From Sabellastarte sp. h YS-2021 (taxonomy: Eukaryota > Annelida > Polychaeta > Sabellida > Sabellidae): a stretch of DNA of 64,000 bases. Position 1 is the first letter of the stretch. The number at the start of each line of letters is the position of its first letter. Below the pieces are notes generated by a model. It was given only the letters and a program-made list of their open reading frames with translations. It had not been told where the DNA came from and made no database searches. A program made the position numbers and the translations under genes. This document shows, in pieces, positions 22,358 to 33,949 of this stretch. The stretch spans positions 103,062,221 to 103,126,220 of the forward strand of contig OZ024931.1 in the NCBI GenBank assembly GCA_964017235.1, in the 5' to 3' direction.

Positions 22358-23089
22358 AAAATGTTACTCCATTATATTGGAGTAAAAATGTGTTGAACCA
22401 GTTAAGGTCTCTGTAGAACTCTTGATCGAGTACAATATTACTGCTATGTGTATAATGCCTTAGAAGCAGTAACATCCGGTTCAAGAAAAACCTAGCTGGC
22501 TTGACACACTTTGTAATGTATAAGGGAGACCCTATTAATGATTGAAACTGAGATTTGGTGACCTTAGTTTTATGAACATAAGAAAAACAAAGCTCTTGAA
22601 TTTCTTTTAACTTGTCCGGGGGTATACACAGGGTTCTATTAACCATATTTATTTCAATACCAAGACACATGGCCACCGTTGTAGGCTCAAGAAGCTTGGG
22701 AATACTGATCTCCAACCCTAATTCCTTCAGTAAAGCCATAAGGGTGCTGAAAGAGGCGTATATCTGAGCAGGTAGATCAGTATAGATGAGATTATCAATA
22801 TAATTGTATGAGTTCGGATAATGGAACTTTTCTTCATGATATACCGTACTGCATCCGTACAGCGCTGAAAAAAAACCGAACCGTGTTGAAACCCAAACAG
22901 CAATGTTCCGTCGATATAATAGTCGCCATGCTTGAGACCTAAGAAATCTAAGTCCCCAGGGTCTATTCTGATGTGCCTAAATGCACGACTAATATCTATT
23001 TTATATAATAGAGCAGTAGGTCCTAGTTGTTTCAAACTATGTACAATATCATACACTGAGGGATATTTCAGTTCAAAATATGAACCCAA
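22197..23089 (-). pseudogene. DIRS reverse transcriptase, catalytic motif degenerate
   Basis: Palm and finger blocks are clear: SVYDIVHSLKQLGP, LLYKIDISRAFRHIRIDPGD (first catalytic Asp), LDFLGLKHGDYYIDGTLLFG and VFFQRCTDAVRYIM at 23089-22840. The thumb follows at 22739-22420 (KELGLEISIPKLLEP, KPARFFLNRMLLLLRHY). Where the YxDD catalytic box should be, about 22805-22790, the reading is YIDNLIY, so the second Asp is Asn. A frameshift of the RT lies nearby at about 22840-22820. Both changes argue that this copy cannot reverse-transcribe. Confidence 0.8.
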
Positions 23090-23165
23090 GTATTTATCTT
23101 TAGGAACTCCAGAGTTAACAGATTGGCCTACTGGAAAACTAAGGTCCAGAATTACTCTCCTAGTG

Positions 23166-24132
23166 TCAGAGTAGGCTTTTCTCTAGTGAGAAAGGGGGAT
23201 ACGTGACAATGAAAAGGCAACTCTTTAAAAGGGCCCAAAATAGCTCCATACTTGAGTTCTTCAGTAATATACTGTTGGAAACATGTTCTGGATATTTTAA
23301 AGCAGAATTATGATTAAGTTCAGTAGAGTTAAGGACAACATTTCTGTCAAAATCTAAAGGAAACCCGAATTGAATAAGGTCAACTAGCTGCCTATCCCAA
23401 TAACAGTCTAGGTATTTTTTCCATGACTGGAATTTAAGTTGAGTCTGTACAGGTATATGTAACTTCATAAAATTGGGAAGGCCTGACTGACATAGAATGG
23501 TACCTAGCTGCATACACATTTTCAGGTATTTGTCTTGCACGTTTACAAGCAAGTGTCCCATATTACGAGTCCCTGGATACGGACATTGAACAGGGTGCAA
23601 CTGTGGCTGTGGATTAACAGGAGCACTATAAGGATACAAACTCACTGCCATAGCACACAATTTGGTCTCAATTCCGTTTTTATTGCCTTGAAATTGAAAT
23701 GTGGCAGTTTTCAGTGTTGATTCACTGTTTGTTGTATCCTGTGGCACTGTGTTGTATGTTGTTGCGTCTTTATTTATATTTCGCATGTAACCCAATTTTG
23801 ACCCATTTTTGTTTTTATTGCCCTTGAAGGTACATGAAACATGCATAGGACACTGAAGCGGAGTTACAATTCACTCCCTGTGGTAGAACATGAACAATGG
23901 CCTTTAGGGCTGGAATGACCCTAAAGTTTCTAGTTTTATTTTTATTGCCCTTAAATTCATTTGCCAAACAGTCCATGTCTATATGATGCATTGCACCATG
24001 TGCTGCTACGCCCAATGTTCGACCATTTCTGGTTTTATTGCCCTTGAATGTTAATGGTTGAGCAGCATTACTTGTTGTAGCTGTCAATAGGTCATGTTCT
24101 ATATCCTTACTATCTAATTGGTGTTGAAGCAC
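23166..24132 (-). pseudogene. DIRS pol N-terminal region and gag-pol linker with repeated KGNKNK motifs
   Basis: The downstream half (23600-23200) has the DIRS-typical run RNMGHLLVN, FQSWKKYLDCYWDRQLVDLI and QFGFPLDFDRNVVLNSTELN that precedes the RT fingers. The upstream half is a linker in which a short motif FKGNK or FQGNK recurs four times. These are encoded at about 24050-24031, 23955-23936, 23828-23811 and 23690-23676, always by a near-identical 16-base phrase. Two frames overlap at 23815-23846, so a frameshift separates them. No enzymatic signature in the linker itself. Confidence 0.7.
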
Positions 24133-24509
24133 TTGAAACCGGTTCTGAAGAGGTACCGAAAATCTGGAGTACTCTCACTACCTTTATGCTCTTGTCTTTC
24201 AACACATGAAATTGTACTATGTGCATCAGGAATACAAAATCTAGTACTGTCTTTCTTTTTGAATAGACGTTTAGTGAAATGTTGCTTCACTGTTTTGCTG
24301 TTTTTATAAGAATAAGGAGTTTGGATTACTGCTTTACCCTCCTTAAGGACAGTTGCATATGTTGTTGTTTATGAAGGGAGTTAGCTTGAGCCCACCAAAG
24401 GCTCCAAGTTGGACATAAACAAGCTACTTGTTGTTCAACCTCATTTTTATGAACATTAACATTGTATATGACCTTTGTTTTGTGGATAGGCCCTGACCTA
24501 TCCATCACT

Positions 24510-25679
24510 AATCGTTTTTTGAAATTTGCCTATTCTTATTTTTGCAATCAACTTCAGCATGTTGAAATGTCCTACCATTATTTGCAAAACATGAAGCACA
24601 AATGTGCTTATAAAGTACCTTTTGTCTCATGGGATTTGTTCTGCATGCATGATCCTTGATTGAAATATGTACAAGGCATTGATTTAGTGACTTTGCTGGA
24701 TCTTTTAAATGAATTAGTGGTCACTGAAGAAGAAGCTTGTGAATTTGGCACATATTTTTGAGTGTTAGCCCGTCAGATCTGGTCAATTGCGAAAATGTCA
24801 GAAAAATCTTTGACTTCTCCCTGTTCCATCCTACACGACAGAACGGCGTGCCTAGCCTTGGCCGAAGTCCAAGAAAAGTCATTTGCATCGTCCATGAGGG
24901 CTATGAGATAGTCTAATATATGTTGCCTAAGAGTCGGATCCGATTCTTCCCTCATGGTCCAACCAAAACCAGCCACCCATTGGGTTATGTTAAGCTGATC
25001 ATAAGAAACTCGCTCTTTATTTAGGCCAGATAAAACATACTTATGTGGCCACCAGACTCTATTTTTGATCAAGACATCTACAGTTCCGCTCCGCTGAGAT
25101 TTAATTTTATGAAAATGTTTTTGCCAGATCCGAAAGTTCTTGCAATCTCTGGTCGACCCTAAGTTGCAGTAACATTTCATCTGCCATTGACTTAGGTTGT
25201 ACAGTTTCAGAACTGGCCAATTTTTGACATGACTGCTGTACTTTAGCGGAAGCTTTCTTTGTTTTCACCACTTTATTTGCAGAACTTTTAATCTTTGACT
25301 TATCTGCCGTTTTCTTACATTCTTTATTTTCAATCTTGTCCAATCTATTGCCAATTTTTTCTAACTGGTCAAGAATTCTGGCATTAATAAGTTGCTGCAT
25401 ATCCGGATCAGAATTTTTGAGAGAACTGTCACTTGTTACAGTTTGAGAAGTTCCAGCAGAATTTTTTACGCTAACTGGGCTGGATGTACCTTCATCCGAA
25501 TCATTCATGAGACCACTACAGTCCAACTCGCTGACTGATGCATCAGAATCCGACATATTGTTGTCAATATCCGACACAATATTATGTTTAACTAATGTTT
25601 CTATAAAGTTTGTATCTTCTGCCAACTGAATTTCAACTGGTGTAACAGTATTTTGCTTGCCAGAACGCAAGTTGTACAT
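24510..25679 (-). pseudogene. DIRS gag
   Basis: The frame starts at 25679 (MYNLRSGKQNTVTPVEIQLA) with an acidic Ser/Asp-rich stretch. A heptad-like helix LINARILDQLEKIGNRLDKI follows, then a Lys-rich segment. After a frameshift at about 25107 it continues with KIKSQRSGTVDVLIKNRVWW, PHKYVLSGLNKERVSYDQLN, LDYLIALMDDANDFSWTSAK and HAVLSCRMEQGEV. At 24655-24540 a Cys/His segment (CMQNKSHETKG then VLYKHICASCF and HAEVDCKNK) looks like the gag zinc finger, again split by a frameshift. Gag packages the RNA; no protease is encoded in this class. Confidence 0.8.
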
Positions 25680-27320
25680 ATTTTTGAACCGACAAGTTTA
25701 CATTAAATTAAATTACATGACATGTCTAAGAAACACAGGAATACAACATACTATGATAAAAATACTTGACAGTTACATAAAATACTGAAATATCAATGTA
25801 AAATAAAGAATCTACAGTAAGTTCCATGTGCAGGTTCCACAAAGTGCATATGTTAAAAATCAGCTGTGTGTCCTCGTGTGTTCAACATGTAAATGGCAGG
25901 GTGAAAGTTATAATTCAGAGAGGTCCCACACTTGACCAATGAGCAAACATATGCAAATGAGGTGAAATACTGGTTGCAAAAATTAGGGTCGTCAGAAATG
26001 ATCTAGATGGCACCCAAATGCCATCCCGCAATATGGAATACTTAGTTACATTTGCTTGTCATCAGTAAAACTCAAGAAAATCGGGATACTAAATAAGGAA
26101 GTAGAAATGACCACAGCAATAAATTTAATAACTTTGACACATTTTGTATACAATTTTTTTTCGAGTTGAGGCACTGATTTGTTGTCAAAATGATATTATC
26201 GCTCATTTAATGTGATTCCAAAATGATTATAGGTTTAACTTTACAATAATAAAATACTTTAATAACCTGTGCCTGTTTCAATGCACATTAAAAAAAATAA
26301 ACCCGCAAAAAATTAAACCTGAAACAAGCAAAACAAAAGGTGTCTGTGTCCAAATTGTGCATAGTTACGTCTGGAAGCAGTAGTGCCAGAAATGATATGG
26401 ACTCACTGTTCACAGAATTCAAGAAAATGGACAAATCTCTCATGTTGAACATTTAAATTCAGTCATGACAGGTACCTATGATGCAATTTTTGATGAAAGA
26501 GATACAGTCTTTGGGGATGTCCAGCTACATATACATGTAACAACATTCTACCTTTGCCTCACACCAAGTACCTTATTATTGCAGTCTATGAGACGGTAAA
26601 ATTGTTTGCCCTCCCAATTTGGTGCCAGTCTAAATGCAGTCTGGATCATTACAAGCAGGGATGGATCAGTAGCCTCTGTGCCTTGGTATTGAGGTACCAC
26701 GGTCAGACCTCAACTAACTAGTGTGTTAGCCAAAGAAAATCACACAACAGGAAGGAAAGAGTTTGTTTGAACTAAATCATTTATTTACAATATGTACAAA
26801 TCGGTGTTAAACCAATCAAGACGGAATATACACTTAAAACAAACATAACTTAACTTGTATAACTGTTAATGACTTAAAAAGTGAAAACGTTATTATGAGA
26901 TTATTTAAATAGTTTCTTTAGATCACTCACAGATTATAGTCCATATAGCTGGGTAAAAGTTCCGATAGAAGGCATAGCCTGATCACTTGAACGCTTGTAG
27001 TTATCTGGTCTTGTATCAGTTGTAACAAACTACTCTGAACAGTTGACTGCCTCTAATTGATATAGCTTCGAGAACAATGTGTTCGACTCTAACTAATGTG
27101 AGAGTTTCCTCGATCGGCACCATGCTGAACTTCTTGCCTAAGGTCTTCCATGAGTCTTCCCCTATATTGCTGTCCTTGACTTCTTGGTTCTTGTGGAAAT
27201 CACTCCCAGTTAATCTGCTGGATAGTGTCGTTTTTATCACACAGGTTCTTCAGTTAAAAAGTCCTTGGACTGTTTTTAAAAATCTTTCAAAGTTTTGAGC
27301 TGGCAATACAATTTCATCTG
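25680..27320. other. Unassigned noncoding DNA, probably including DIRS 5' flank
   Basis: No gene seen. The first few hundred bases may hold the DIRS left inverted terminal repeat, but I could not pair it by eye. Small frames at 27016-27298 on both strands mirror each other and lack motifs. Confidence 0.4.
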
Positions 27321-27650
27321 GGGTATTATTATTATTATGTATTTGTACTCAGCGCAATATCTCCATATACTACAGGACTCAAAGCGCTATTTAACCAGTC
27401 CACTGCACAGGTACAGCCCCAACTCACAAGTAACTGACATTCACCTAAATGGAAGATAGAGGCTCAAGGATACCATTTATCAACGTCCTTGAGGTTCTTT
27501 AACCTGCCACTGGGGATAGGACCCAATGACAGAGGACTGCCATTTTAAGTGGTCATCCGAGCCACTATGTATCTGCCTGTACCTGGGATTGAACCCACGT
27601 CCTCTGAGTTCCTAGACAAGTGTGTTACCCGCTAGGCCACAGTGGCAGAG
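27321..27650 (-). mobile_element. tRNA-derived SINE
   Basis: On the minus strand the head reads CCACTGTGGCCTAGCGGGTA (box A region), then GACGTGGGTTCAATCCCAGG (box B GGTTCAATCCC) about 35 bp further on. These are the internal RNA polymerase III promoter boxes of a tRNA-like head. The body ends with GCGCTTTGAGTCCTGTAGTA and GATATTGCGC, a tail style shared with L2/CR1-mobilised SINEs, followed by ATAATAATAATAAT. Length of about 330 bp is typical. It depends on LINE machinery, and a related LINE lies 2 kb away. Confidence 0.8.
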
Positions 27651-28510
27651 GTATATAACGCCTGTTCCAACAATGCTAATCTGTAACTGTGAGATGTAAC
27701 TTTACCATTAGAAAATACATATTTTCTAAGAAATTAACATCCTAAAACTAATACTTACATTAATTACTCATAATAAACATTTCTTGGGAGGAATCCTGTT
27801 TTTGCTAAAACTGCAACTGACCTATTTTACTATTTCACAATTTGACATACTTTCCTTATAAACAACACTGTCAGGATATAAAATTGCAGGTCATTATCTG
27901 GAACACATTTCTGTTGCAAACCGCTAGAAGGTACACACACTTACATGATGTTATTCTATCATAAAGATCAGTTTATTGAAATACTACCATCTTGCTTGTA
28001 AACATATGTAATGGAGGGAATGTTTAAAATAGTGAAGAAATATATCCTATATTTTTGTCCATTTGCCCTTCATAGTGATTTCCCTGAGCGGAACTGTTTC
28101 AACTATCATCAGGGGTTAGAACACTTTTGCCTTCTCCAAGTTTATTGGCCCTTTTCGGGGCTTCTAGACTGTTGACGGAAATGTCCTTAATGTTACTGTA
28201 CATCTTTTAAAGTTGTACAACTCACAGAAAAAAACACACATACAAACATAAAAAGTCCATCCAGGTTTCATTGATAAGGGACAATTGACTTCTAATAACC
28301 ACAGCCATCCCTTTGGTGTTTTTGAATCCACAATTTCCTAGCCTTGAAGTTTTGGGCAAAGTAAGATACTGTAGGTAGAGAGGTGATTCTTAGCACTCTT
28401 AATTAACCAGGACAGCATTCCTCACTTTCAAAATCATTCCGGGAGCATTTTTGTAAATCTTACCTGAATTGCCTCTTCTTTTGTTTGAGATCTGGGGTCA
28501 TTGAGGTAAT
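27651..28510. other. Unassigned noncoding DNA
   Basis: No gene or element boundary recognised between the SINE and the Harbinger-type MITE. Confidence 0.4.
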
Positions 28511-28513
28511 TTA

Positions 28514-29514
28514 GACCCCAGTTACACATGGCAGGATGTACCGCTGGATCGCGGCAGGTTACCAAATATGGAAGATTGTGAGTGATTTATGGATCATATT
28601 TTTCATCTCTGTGAACACGTCCGTGGCATCCATAATATCCTTGTGGCATCCACCACAGATGTGATGTGTCCGTGGGGACGCCACGGAAAAATCACACTGC
28701 TTGAATTTTCCGTAAAAGATTTGCAGATCCTAGGTGTAATTAATAAAGTTTTGTTATGCCATAGGGTCATCTAACTCGAGCATTGGCATCAGTCTGGTGT
28801 ACTGACACTCTTCTTCACATTCTACCTGGCTTAACCATGGCCTGACCCAATATCTTCTGAGTCTTTGCTGTCCTCGTTGTATACCCCATCTCCTTCTCAG
28901 CCTGTCTATCATAGCTGTAATGATGACTAACTGCCTCTCCATTTGTAATATTAATAGTTGAATTTACATAAGATCTCTATTCCGTCTGTCCATTCTGGCT
29001 TCTTAATTCTATCTGGCTAGTGGCCTTACCCTTACCCTTTTTATTGGCATTTAGATCCGGGTATCCAGTGGTCAATGGCTCCCACCAGATACTTTAATGT
29101 TATCATAAAAATCCCCAACCGATAAGCTGACATCTGCGAGAGAAATAAAGATCCGTAAACCCCATCCGCGAATCTCCGCAAGTCTCCGCAAGGTCCATAT
29201 ACCCATCTGGGGCATCCTTGAGACATCCTGATGCATCCCTATGTTGTCCTGGTGTGTCCTGGGGTATTTCTGCCACACTGCGGGTGGTCACAGCTGTGTA
29301 TCCGGAGGTCATCCGCAAGCAGCGGAAAGCGTCCATAACGCCCCTTTGGCATTTGTACCATCTATGGAGTTATCCGCGTTGCGTCCGTAAATCACTCACT
29401 TTTCAAACAATCCCCCTCCCCTAACCCCGCCATCCACATGGGATCCTTGGCAGTTTCCATATATGGAACCGTGGCCTATATTCGTGGGGGATCCGTGAAA
29501 GTGTAACTGGTCCC
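28514..29514. mobile_element. 1001-bp MITE of PIF/Harbinger type, TTA target duplication
   Basis: The left end GACCCCAGTTACAC and the reverse-complemented right end GGGACCAGTTACAC match, with TTA at 28511-28513 and again at 29515-29517. The three-base TWA duplication and GGxCCAGTTACAC termini are characteristic of PIF/Harbinger. Subterminal words also pair in inverse orientation (GTGAGTGATTTATGGA at 28580 against GTGAGTGATTTACGGA from the right side near 29395). Inside it is rich in CATCCG/CGGATG-type words and higher in GC than its surroundings. No transposase; non-autonomous. Confidence 0.8.
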
Positions 29515-29589
29515 TTAGGAGGGAATGGGGCATAGGCAGGAGGGTTTGTAACCAAATTCACACTACTCGAAGTGTCTAAACACAGGCAC

Positions 29590-31470
29590 TTTTCCACAGT
29601 TATTGCTGAAAACAATAGTAATCCCAGAACTCTGTGGAACACCTTCAAAAAATTCTACACAAATCCTCAACCATCATTTTACCCGATCATGTCAGTCCTG
29701 ATCTGATCTACTGATCTAGCTAATTCTTTTGAGCATTTTTTTCAGCAACAAAACTATGAAACTCAGAGCTGGAATATAGTCCTCGGCCCCAGTTTCTATC
29801 GCCAGACCAAGTATTGACAAAATTGCCCTATCTTCCTTCGTGTCTGAGGATGACATTCTTAAAATTCTGAAATCCTCTCCGGCCAAATCATGTGATCTTG
29901 ACCCAATACCGTCCTCACTGGTCAAAGAGTGTGCGGACATCCAAATCACCCCAATTACCATTATTATAAATTACTTGCTCAGAGCAGGAAGTTTTCCAAA
30001 TTGTTTCAAAACTGCACATGTCACCCCGCTTCTCAAGAAACCGAGTCTAGATAGAAATATCCTGAAAAAATACTGACCAGCGTCAAACCTCAGTTTCATA
30101 TCTAAATTGATTGGAAAAGTAGTGGCAAACCAGTTAAAAAGTTACATTAATAAAGAGGGGCTCTCAAATGTCAACCATTTGGCCTACTGGAGATTGCATT
30201 CTACAGAAAAAGCGCTCCTTAAAATTCAAAATGACATAGTTGCTTCAATGGACTCAGGTAAGGCTGTTGCTCTCACATTGCTGGTCCTCTCAGCAGCATT
30301 TGATACTATTGCCCTCAACTGCCTCAGAGATTGGTTCAGTTTGGATGGCACTGTGCTGATGTGGATCAAATCCTATCTCACAAATCACAGGCAGAAGGTT
30401 AAATTGGGTAAGATCTTCTCAGATGCATTCTCACTGCCTTACGGGGCCCCCAAGGCTCTGTCCTGGGCCCCCTCATTTTTACCCTTTATAGCAACCCCTC
30501 AGCCATATAATTTCTAGTTTCAATTTACCCACCATTTATGCCGATGACACCCAAATATACTTAACACTCGACTCCAGGAACTTTGACTCCATTTTTGCTG
30601 AGCTCACTGAGTGTCTTGCTTGCATTCAAAAATGGATAGATGGTGTTAAATTGAAACTTAATCCAGAGAAAACAGATTTCATCATCATTGGTTATAGATA
30701 AGCCAGGGAGTCCGTAATGCAAAAATTTCCAACCCAGTTTCTTGGAAATTCCATATCCCCTACAAATGAAGTTAAAAATTTAGATGTTACTTTTGACTCT
30801 AGAAACACTTTTGCTAGTCACATAACCAATGTTTGTTGTGCCTGCTACTATTATCTCAAAGATTTCAGATGCATCGGTAAATTTCTCAGTGTGGAGACTG
30901 CAGCCATACTAGCAAACTCAATGATCAGTAGTTGAATTGACTACTGAAATTCCCTACTCTGTGGCGTGAATAAATATAATGTGGCTAAACTCCAAAAGAT
31001 CCAAAATGTCCTTTGTAGAATTTTCAGACTTAGAAAACAAGCCCATTTCATACCGTATCTTGTTTAAATATAATCTCATTACATTCAAGACTATTAGATT
31101 CTCCCAAACCACATACTTATCATCCTTAATCAAAACCAGTAGCCTTACTCATGGAAATTGGCTCTCTCTTTCCTCAGTTCATCCCAAGAAGGCCATTGGT
31201 AGGTGAGGTTTTGCAATTGCTTCTCCCACTGAATGGAATAGACTCCTACAATCATTCTGATCAGAGAATACAATAACAGGGTTTTGAAGCCAGTTAAAAC
31301 CTACTTGTTCAGACTTGCGTACCGTCCACCATAGCACATCTATCCTAGTGGGTGCTAATTTTTGGCTTTGACCCGACATATCCCTCGATTTTCCCTTTTC
31401 AGCCTCAAGTGCATAAGAGGATGAGTCAATTTTGTGCTATATAAAGTTTCTATTCTATTCTATTCTTTTA
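29590..31470 (+). pseudogene. 5'-truncated LINE ORF2 (jockey/L2-CR1-like)
   Basis: The plus strand gives LINE RT in order. First NPRTLWNTFKKFYTNPQPSF, then VSEDDILKILKSSPAKSCDL, DPIPSSLVKECADI, AHVTPLLKKPSLDRNILKKY and NLSFISKLIGKVVANQLKSY. STEKALLKIQNDIVASMDSG and VLSAAFDTI follow, the latter with the first catalytic Asp. YADDTQIYLTLDSRNFDSIF at about 30538-30600 carries the intact YADD box. The C-terminal part ends with THGNWLSLSSVHPKKAIGR and WNRLLQSF. The 3' end has TGTGCTATATAAAGTTTC and a (CTATT)n tail, as in L2-like LINEs. Several frameshifts and stops separate the parts and the endonuclease domain is missing. Confidence 0.85.
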
Positions 31471-31809
31471 AAGGGAATCCAACCATACTAAAATCACGTG
31501 ACCTTTCTTGCAAATAGCCAGTAAAAAGTAAAAAAAATCATTCAGAGATGTTTTTAAATCATTCAACAAAGTGGAACAGCTGAATTATTTTATAAATTTT
31601 CAAATCGGGACTACAAAAATTTCTTTGTTAGCAAAACAATGTCAAATATAGCAGGCAGTATAAGCCTTTGTAAACATACAAAAGAAAGCAAATAAGTAAA
31701 TAGAAGTGTTGGTGTCAATAACAGTAGTAGTTATTCTCTCAGATAACCTGCCTTGTATTGACCAAGATGGCTGGCAATATTTCGAAAATGTTCTCATCAT
31801 TGGCTGAAG

Positions 31810-32190
31810 ATGAAAGATCTTGTGTCCAAACAAGGCAAAGGACTGAAAAGGAAGAGACTCCAGTCACCAGCGGCTTCCCCATACAATAGAGGGGACTACC
31901 CAGCTGCCACTAAACCCCTGTACCTAATTAGAAACAGGATGTATGAACACTACAGCAATGTTCAGAAATTCCAGCCTGTAAAGGCCACTCCAGTTTCGAG
32001 GCATTTCACAGAGAAAAATCATTCTGTGAAAAACGTGGAATTCAGCATCTTACATTGGATGGGGGATCCAACAAGCTCAAATGCAACCACCAGGCGCAGG
32101 CGCCAATAACTATATTATATTTGGACATTCCCTACACTCCACCCTGCAGGCATCAACTTGTTTGTATGAAGCTATGCCCTCTCATAGCAT
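31810..32190 (+). pseudogene. GIY-YIG endonuclease tail, Penelope-like retroelement
   Basis: A 99-codon frame reads NRMYEHYSNVQKFQPVKATP, then VSRHFTEKNHSVKNVEFSIL, HWMGDPTSSNATTRRRR. In a frame opened after the stop, IIFGHSLHSTLQAST follows. This matches the second half of the GIY-YIG nuclease at the C-terminus of Penelope-like elements: Arg/Glu-His helix, then PVSRHF-x-NHS, then the Arg-rich segment. The GIY and YIG strands and the reverse transcriptase are absent. Family assignment is by motif order and is not certain. Confidence 0.55.
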
Positions 32191-32734
32191 CCCTTACCCA
32201 GGTGCAACTTTTCCCTTTATACAAAAGAAAGCATTTTGGTTAGAGTGTCAGTTTTAAGTTATGGAAGAATTGGTTCTTGCTATTTGCATTGTCATTGCCA
32301 GCTTCCTTGTTTAAAAACAAAAGCTTATACAAAAGTTTCCTATGACAATCTCCATGGTAATTGTCTCTGGCAAAGGTAGAGTTATTTGGGTTAGTGTGGA
32401 GGTGCGGACACACAAATAAAAAAACAATGAGATAAAACACTTAATCAAGTATTTTTGAAGTGTATTGCATGGACAAATCTTAACCATTGTTTCAATAAAT
32501 CACTGTGTTATCTAGAATGGTTTCATGGTTAATTTGATCCACATCCCATTCTAATCCGGACTTGGAGAAAAATCACCCATTCAATGAGGATAAACTGATT
32601 TGGAATCCCTATTACATTTGCTTAACACTCACTGAATGGTGGAATGAAAATACAGTTTTATTGTTGTGTTACAGTTATTGGTATGAAGTGATCAAGTTCG
32701 ACAGACTTTCATAGAGGGTTATTCTTAATGGGGG

Positions 32735-32880
32735 TGTTCCACTGGAGCCATCTTGTTTGTTGCCAAAGGTTTTTTTGGAGGGTCAGTTGCATTGTTTACA
32801 GAGTTGGCTAGGGTCAGTTACGGTTTCCTGGCTTGACTTGGTGGGTTGGCAAAATATGTTTGATATTTCAACAACTCTCC
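32735..32880 (+). repeat. Dispersed repeat copy B (Harbinger end-like)
   Basis: GTGTTCCACTGGAGCCATCT, GGGTCAGTTGCATTGTTTAC, CGGTTTCCTGGC and GGCAAAATATGTTTGATATT align with copies A (11540-11705, -) and C (37340-37500, -). A MADF coding scrap follows on the same strand at 33225. Confidence 0.55.
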
Positions 32881-32884
32881 ACGA

Positions 32885-33030
32885 CTCTTGATCTAGACTG
32901 TGCCCACCCGGAAACCATCTTGTCTCTATTTGTCCTGTCGTAGCTACTTCCAGACTTCTCTTGATCTAGACTGTGCCCACCCGGAAACCATCTTGTCTCT
33001 ATTTGTCCTGTCGTAGCTACTTCCAGACTT
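32885..33030. repeat. 74-bp direct tandem duplication
   Basis: TCTTGATCTAGACTGTGCCC through GTCGTAGCTACTTCCAGACT occurs twice in tandem (starts 32885 and 32959) with no difference seen. Confidence 0.9.
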
Positions 33031-33221
33031 GTCGTACAGTGTTACCTTTTTGTTGGGAAACACTTTCTGGCCTGTCGTGTTTAAGTACTCTGACATCACT
33101 TCATGGCAAGCTGTAAAACAATATTGACCATACATGAAAGGAAACTGGCTGTTTCTAAGACCTGACTTAGTGTCCAAGACTTTGGCTGATGATTAACATT
33201 TATTTAACATTTATTTTACAG

Positions 33222-33400
33222 ACTTGGATGAGGGGTCTTTAGTAGACTCTGTCAAGGATCATGAGGAGCTTTACCACAAAACCAACAAGAAATTCAAGGA
33301 CAAGGCCAGGAAGGATTGTCTGTGGGTAAGATTCACAAGCAGCCGCAATCTCTCACTGAAAGGAAATGACAAAGAGGCAGAAGTTGATTTCGGATAAGTT
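33222..33400 (+). pseudogene. MADF-domain scrap of a second Harbinger element
   Basis: The plus strand reads DLDEGSLVDSVKDHEELYHK, then TNKKFKDKARKDCLWVRFTS and SRNLSLK. This is colinear with the MADF domain at 11130-10930 (AIVDLVKDHEELFDKTN and CLWERLTSS). It ends in unrelated sequence after about 60 codons. The acceptor-like TTTATTTTACAG just before 33222 suggests it was an exon start. Confidence 0.7.
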
Positions 33401-33949
33401 GAATTTTTTGAAGAGCAAGGTTTAAAGCCTACACATATGTGTTCTGAAAGATTTGAAAATAATATTTTTTTTACATGCCAAGCGGCAATTTTATCTATTA
33501 ATATTTTAATAATATTTTATCAGTTGACCTGTAAGTGAAACTATCACTTCACTATAAATTTGTATTTTTTTATTTGAAATTACAACCCCAACAGCTTCAA
33601 AAAATATCTGTGAGGAATGACATTCACAATGAAGTGTCCGTCAACTGATAACAATAAGTCAGTCAGTCACTAGTTACTTTGTCAGTCATGTTGTGAAATG
33701 TTTTTGTCAGGTAACGTGTTGGTCTGTGACACTGTCTGTTTGTCTGTCAGTCCATCCACACAGTTTTTTTATTTTGGGGGGTGTGTGTGTTTGAATTTTT
33801 TTAAATTTTTGTTAAACATTTACTCACGCATTCATACATTTTTTGTTATGTATTTGGGGGAAGTGTAAGTGTTGAATGGTGTGCTTTTTTGTTTTGGGGA
33901 AGAACAACCAGCTGAATAATTGTTTTGGAAAGATTCGGGTGGCCTTTTA

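Larger units (their letters stand above)
20884..25679 (-). mobile_element. DIRS-type tyrosine-recombinase retrotransposon, nearly full set of domains, degenerate
   Basis: Reading 25679 to 20884 on the minus strand gives gag, a zinc-finger segment, a linker, RT, RNase H and a tyrosine recombinase in the DIRS1 order. DIRS elements use this recombinase instead of a DDE integrase and insert a circular intermediate. Nothing resembling an integrase or aspartic protease is present, as expected. Nearly every domain boundary carries a frameshift, so no complete polyprotein can be made. Inverted terminal repeats and an internal complementary region, diagnostic of DIRS, were not resolved by eye. The true ends therefore lie somewhere outside the coding span. 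Confidence 0.85.

Noticed and set aside
26722-27673. Possible LTR (TGTGTTAGCC start, AATAAA on minus strand, TGTTGGAACA at far end)
   Set aside because: The far end falls beside an independent SINE, internal LTR landmarks are weak, and no flanking duplication or adjoining coding region was found.
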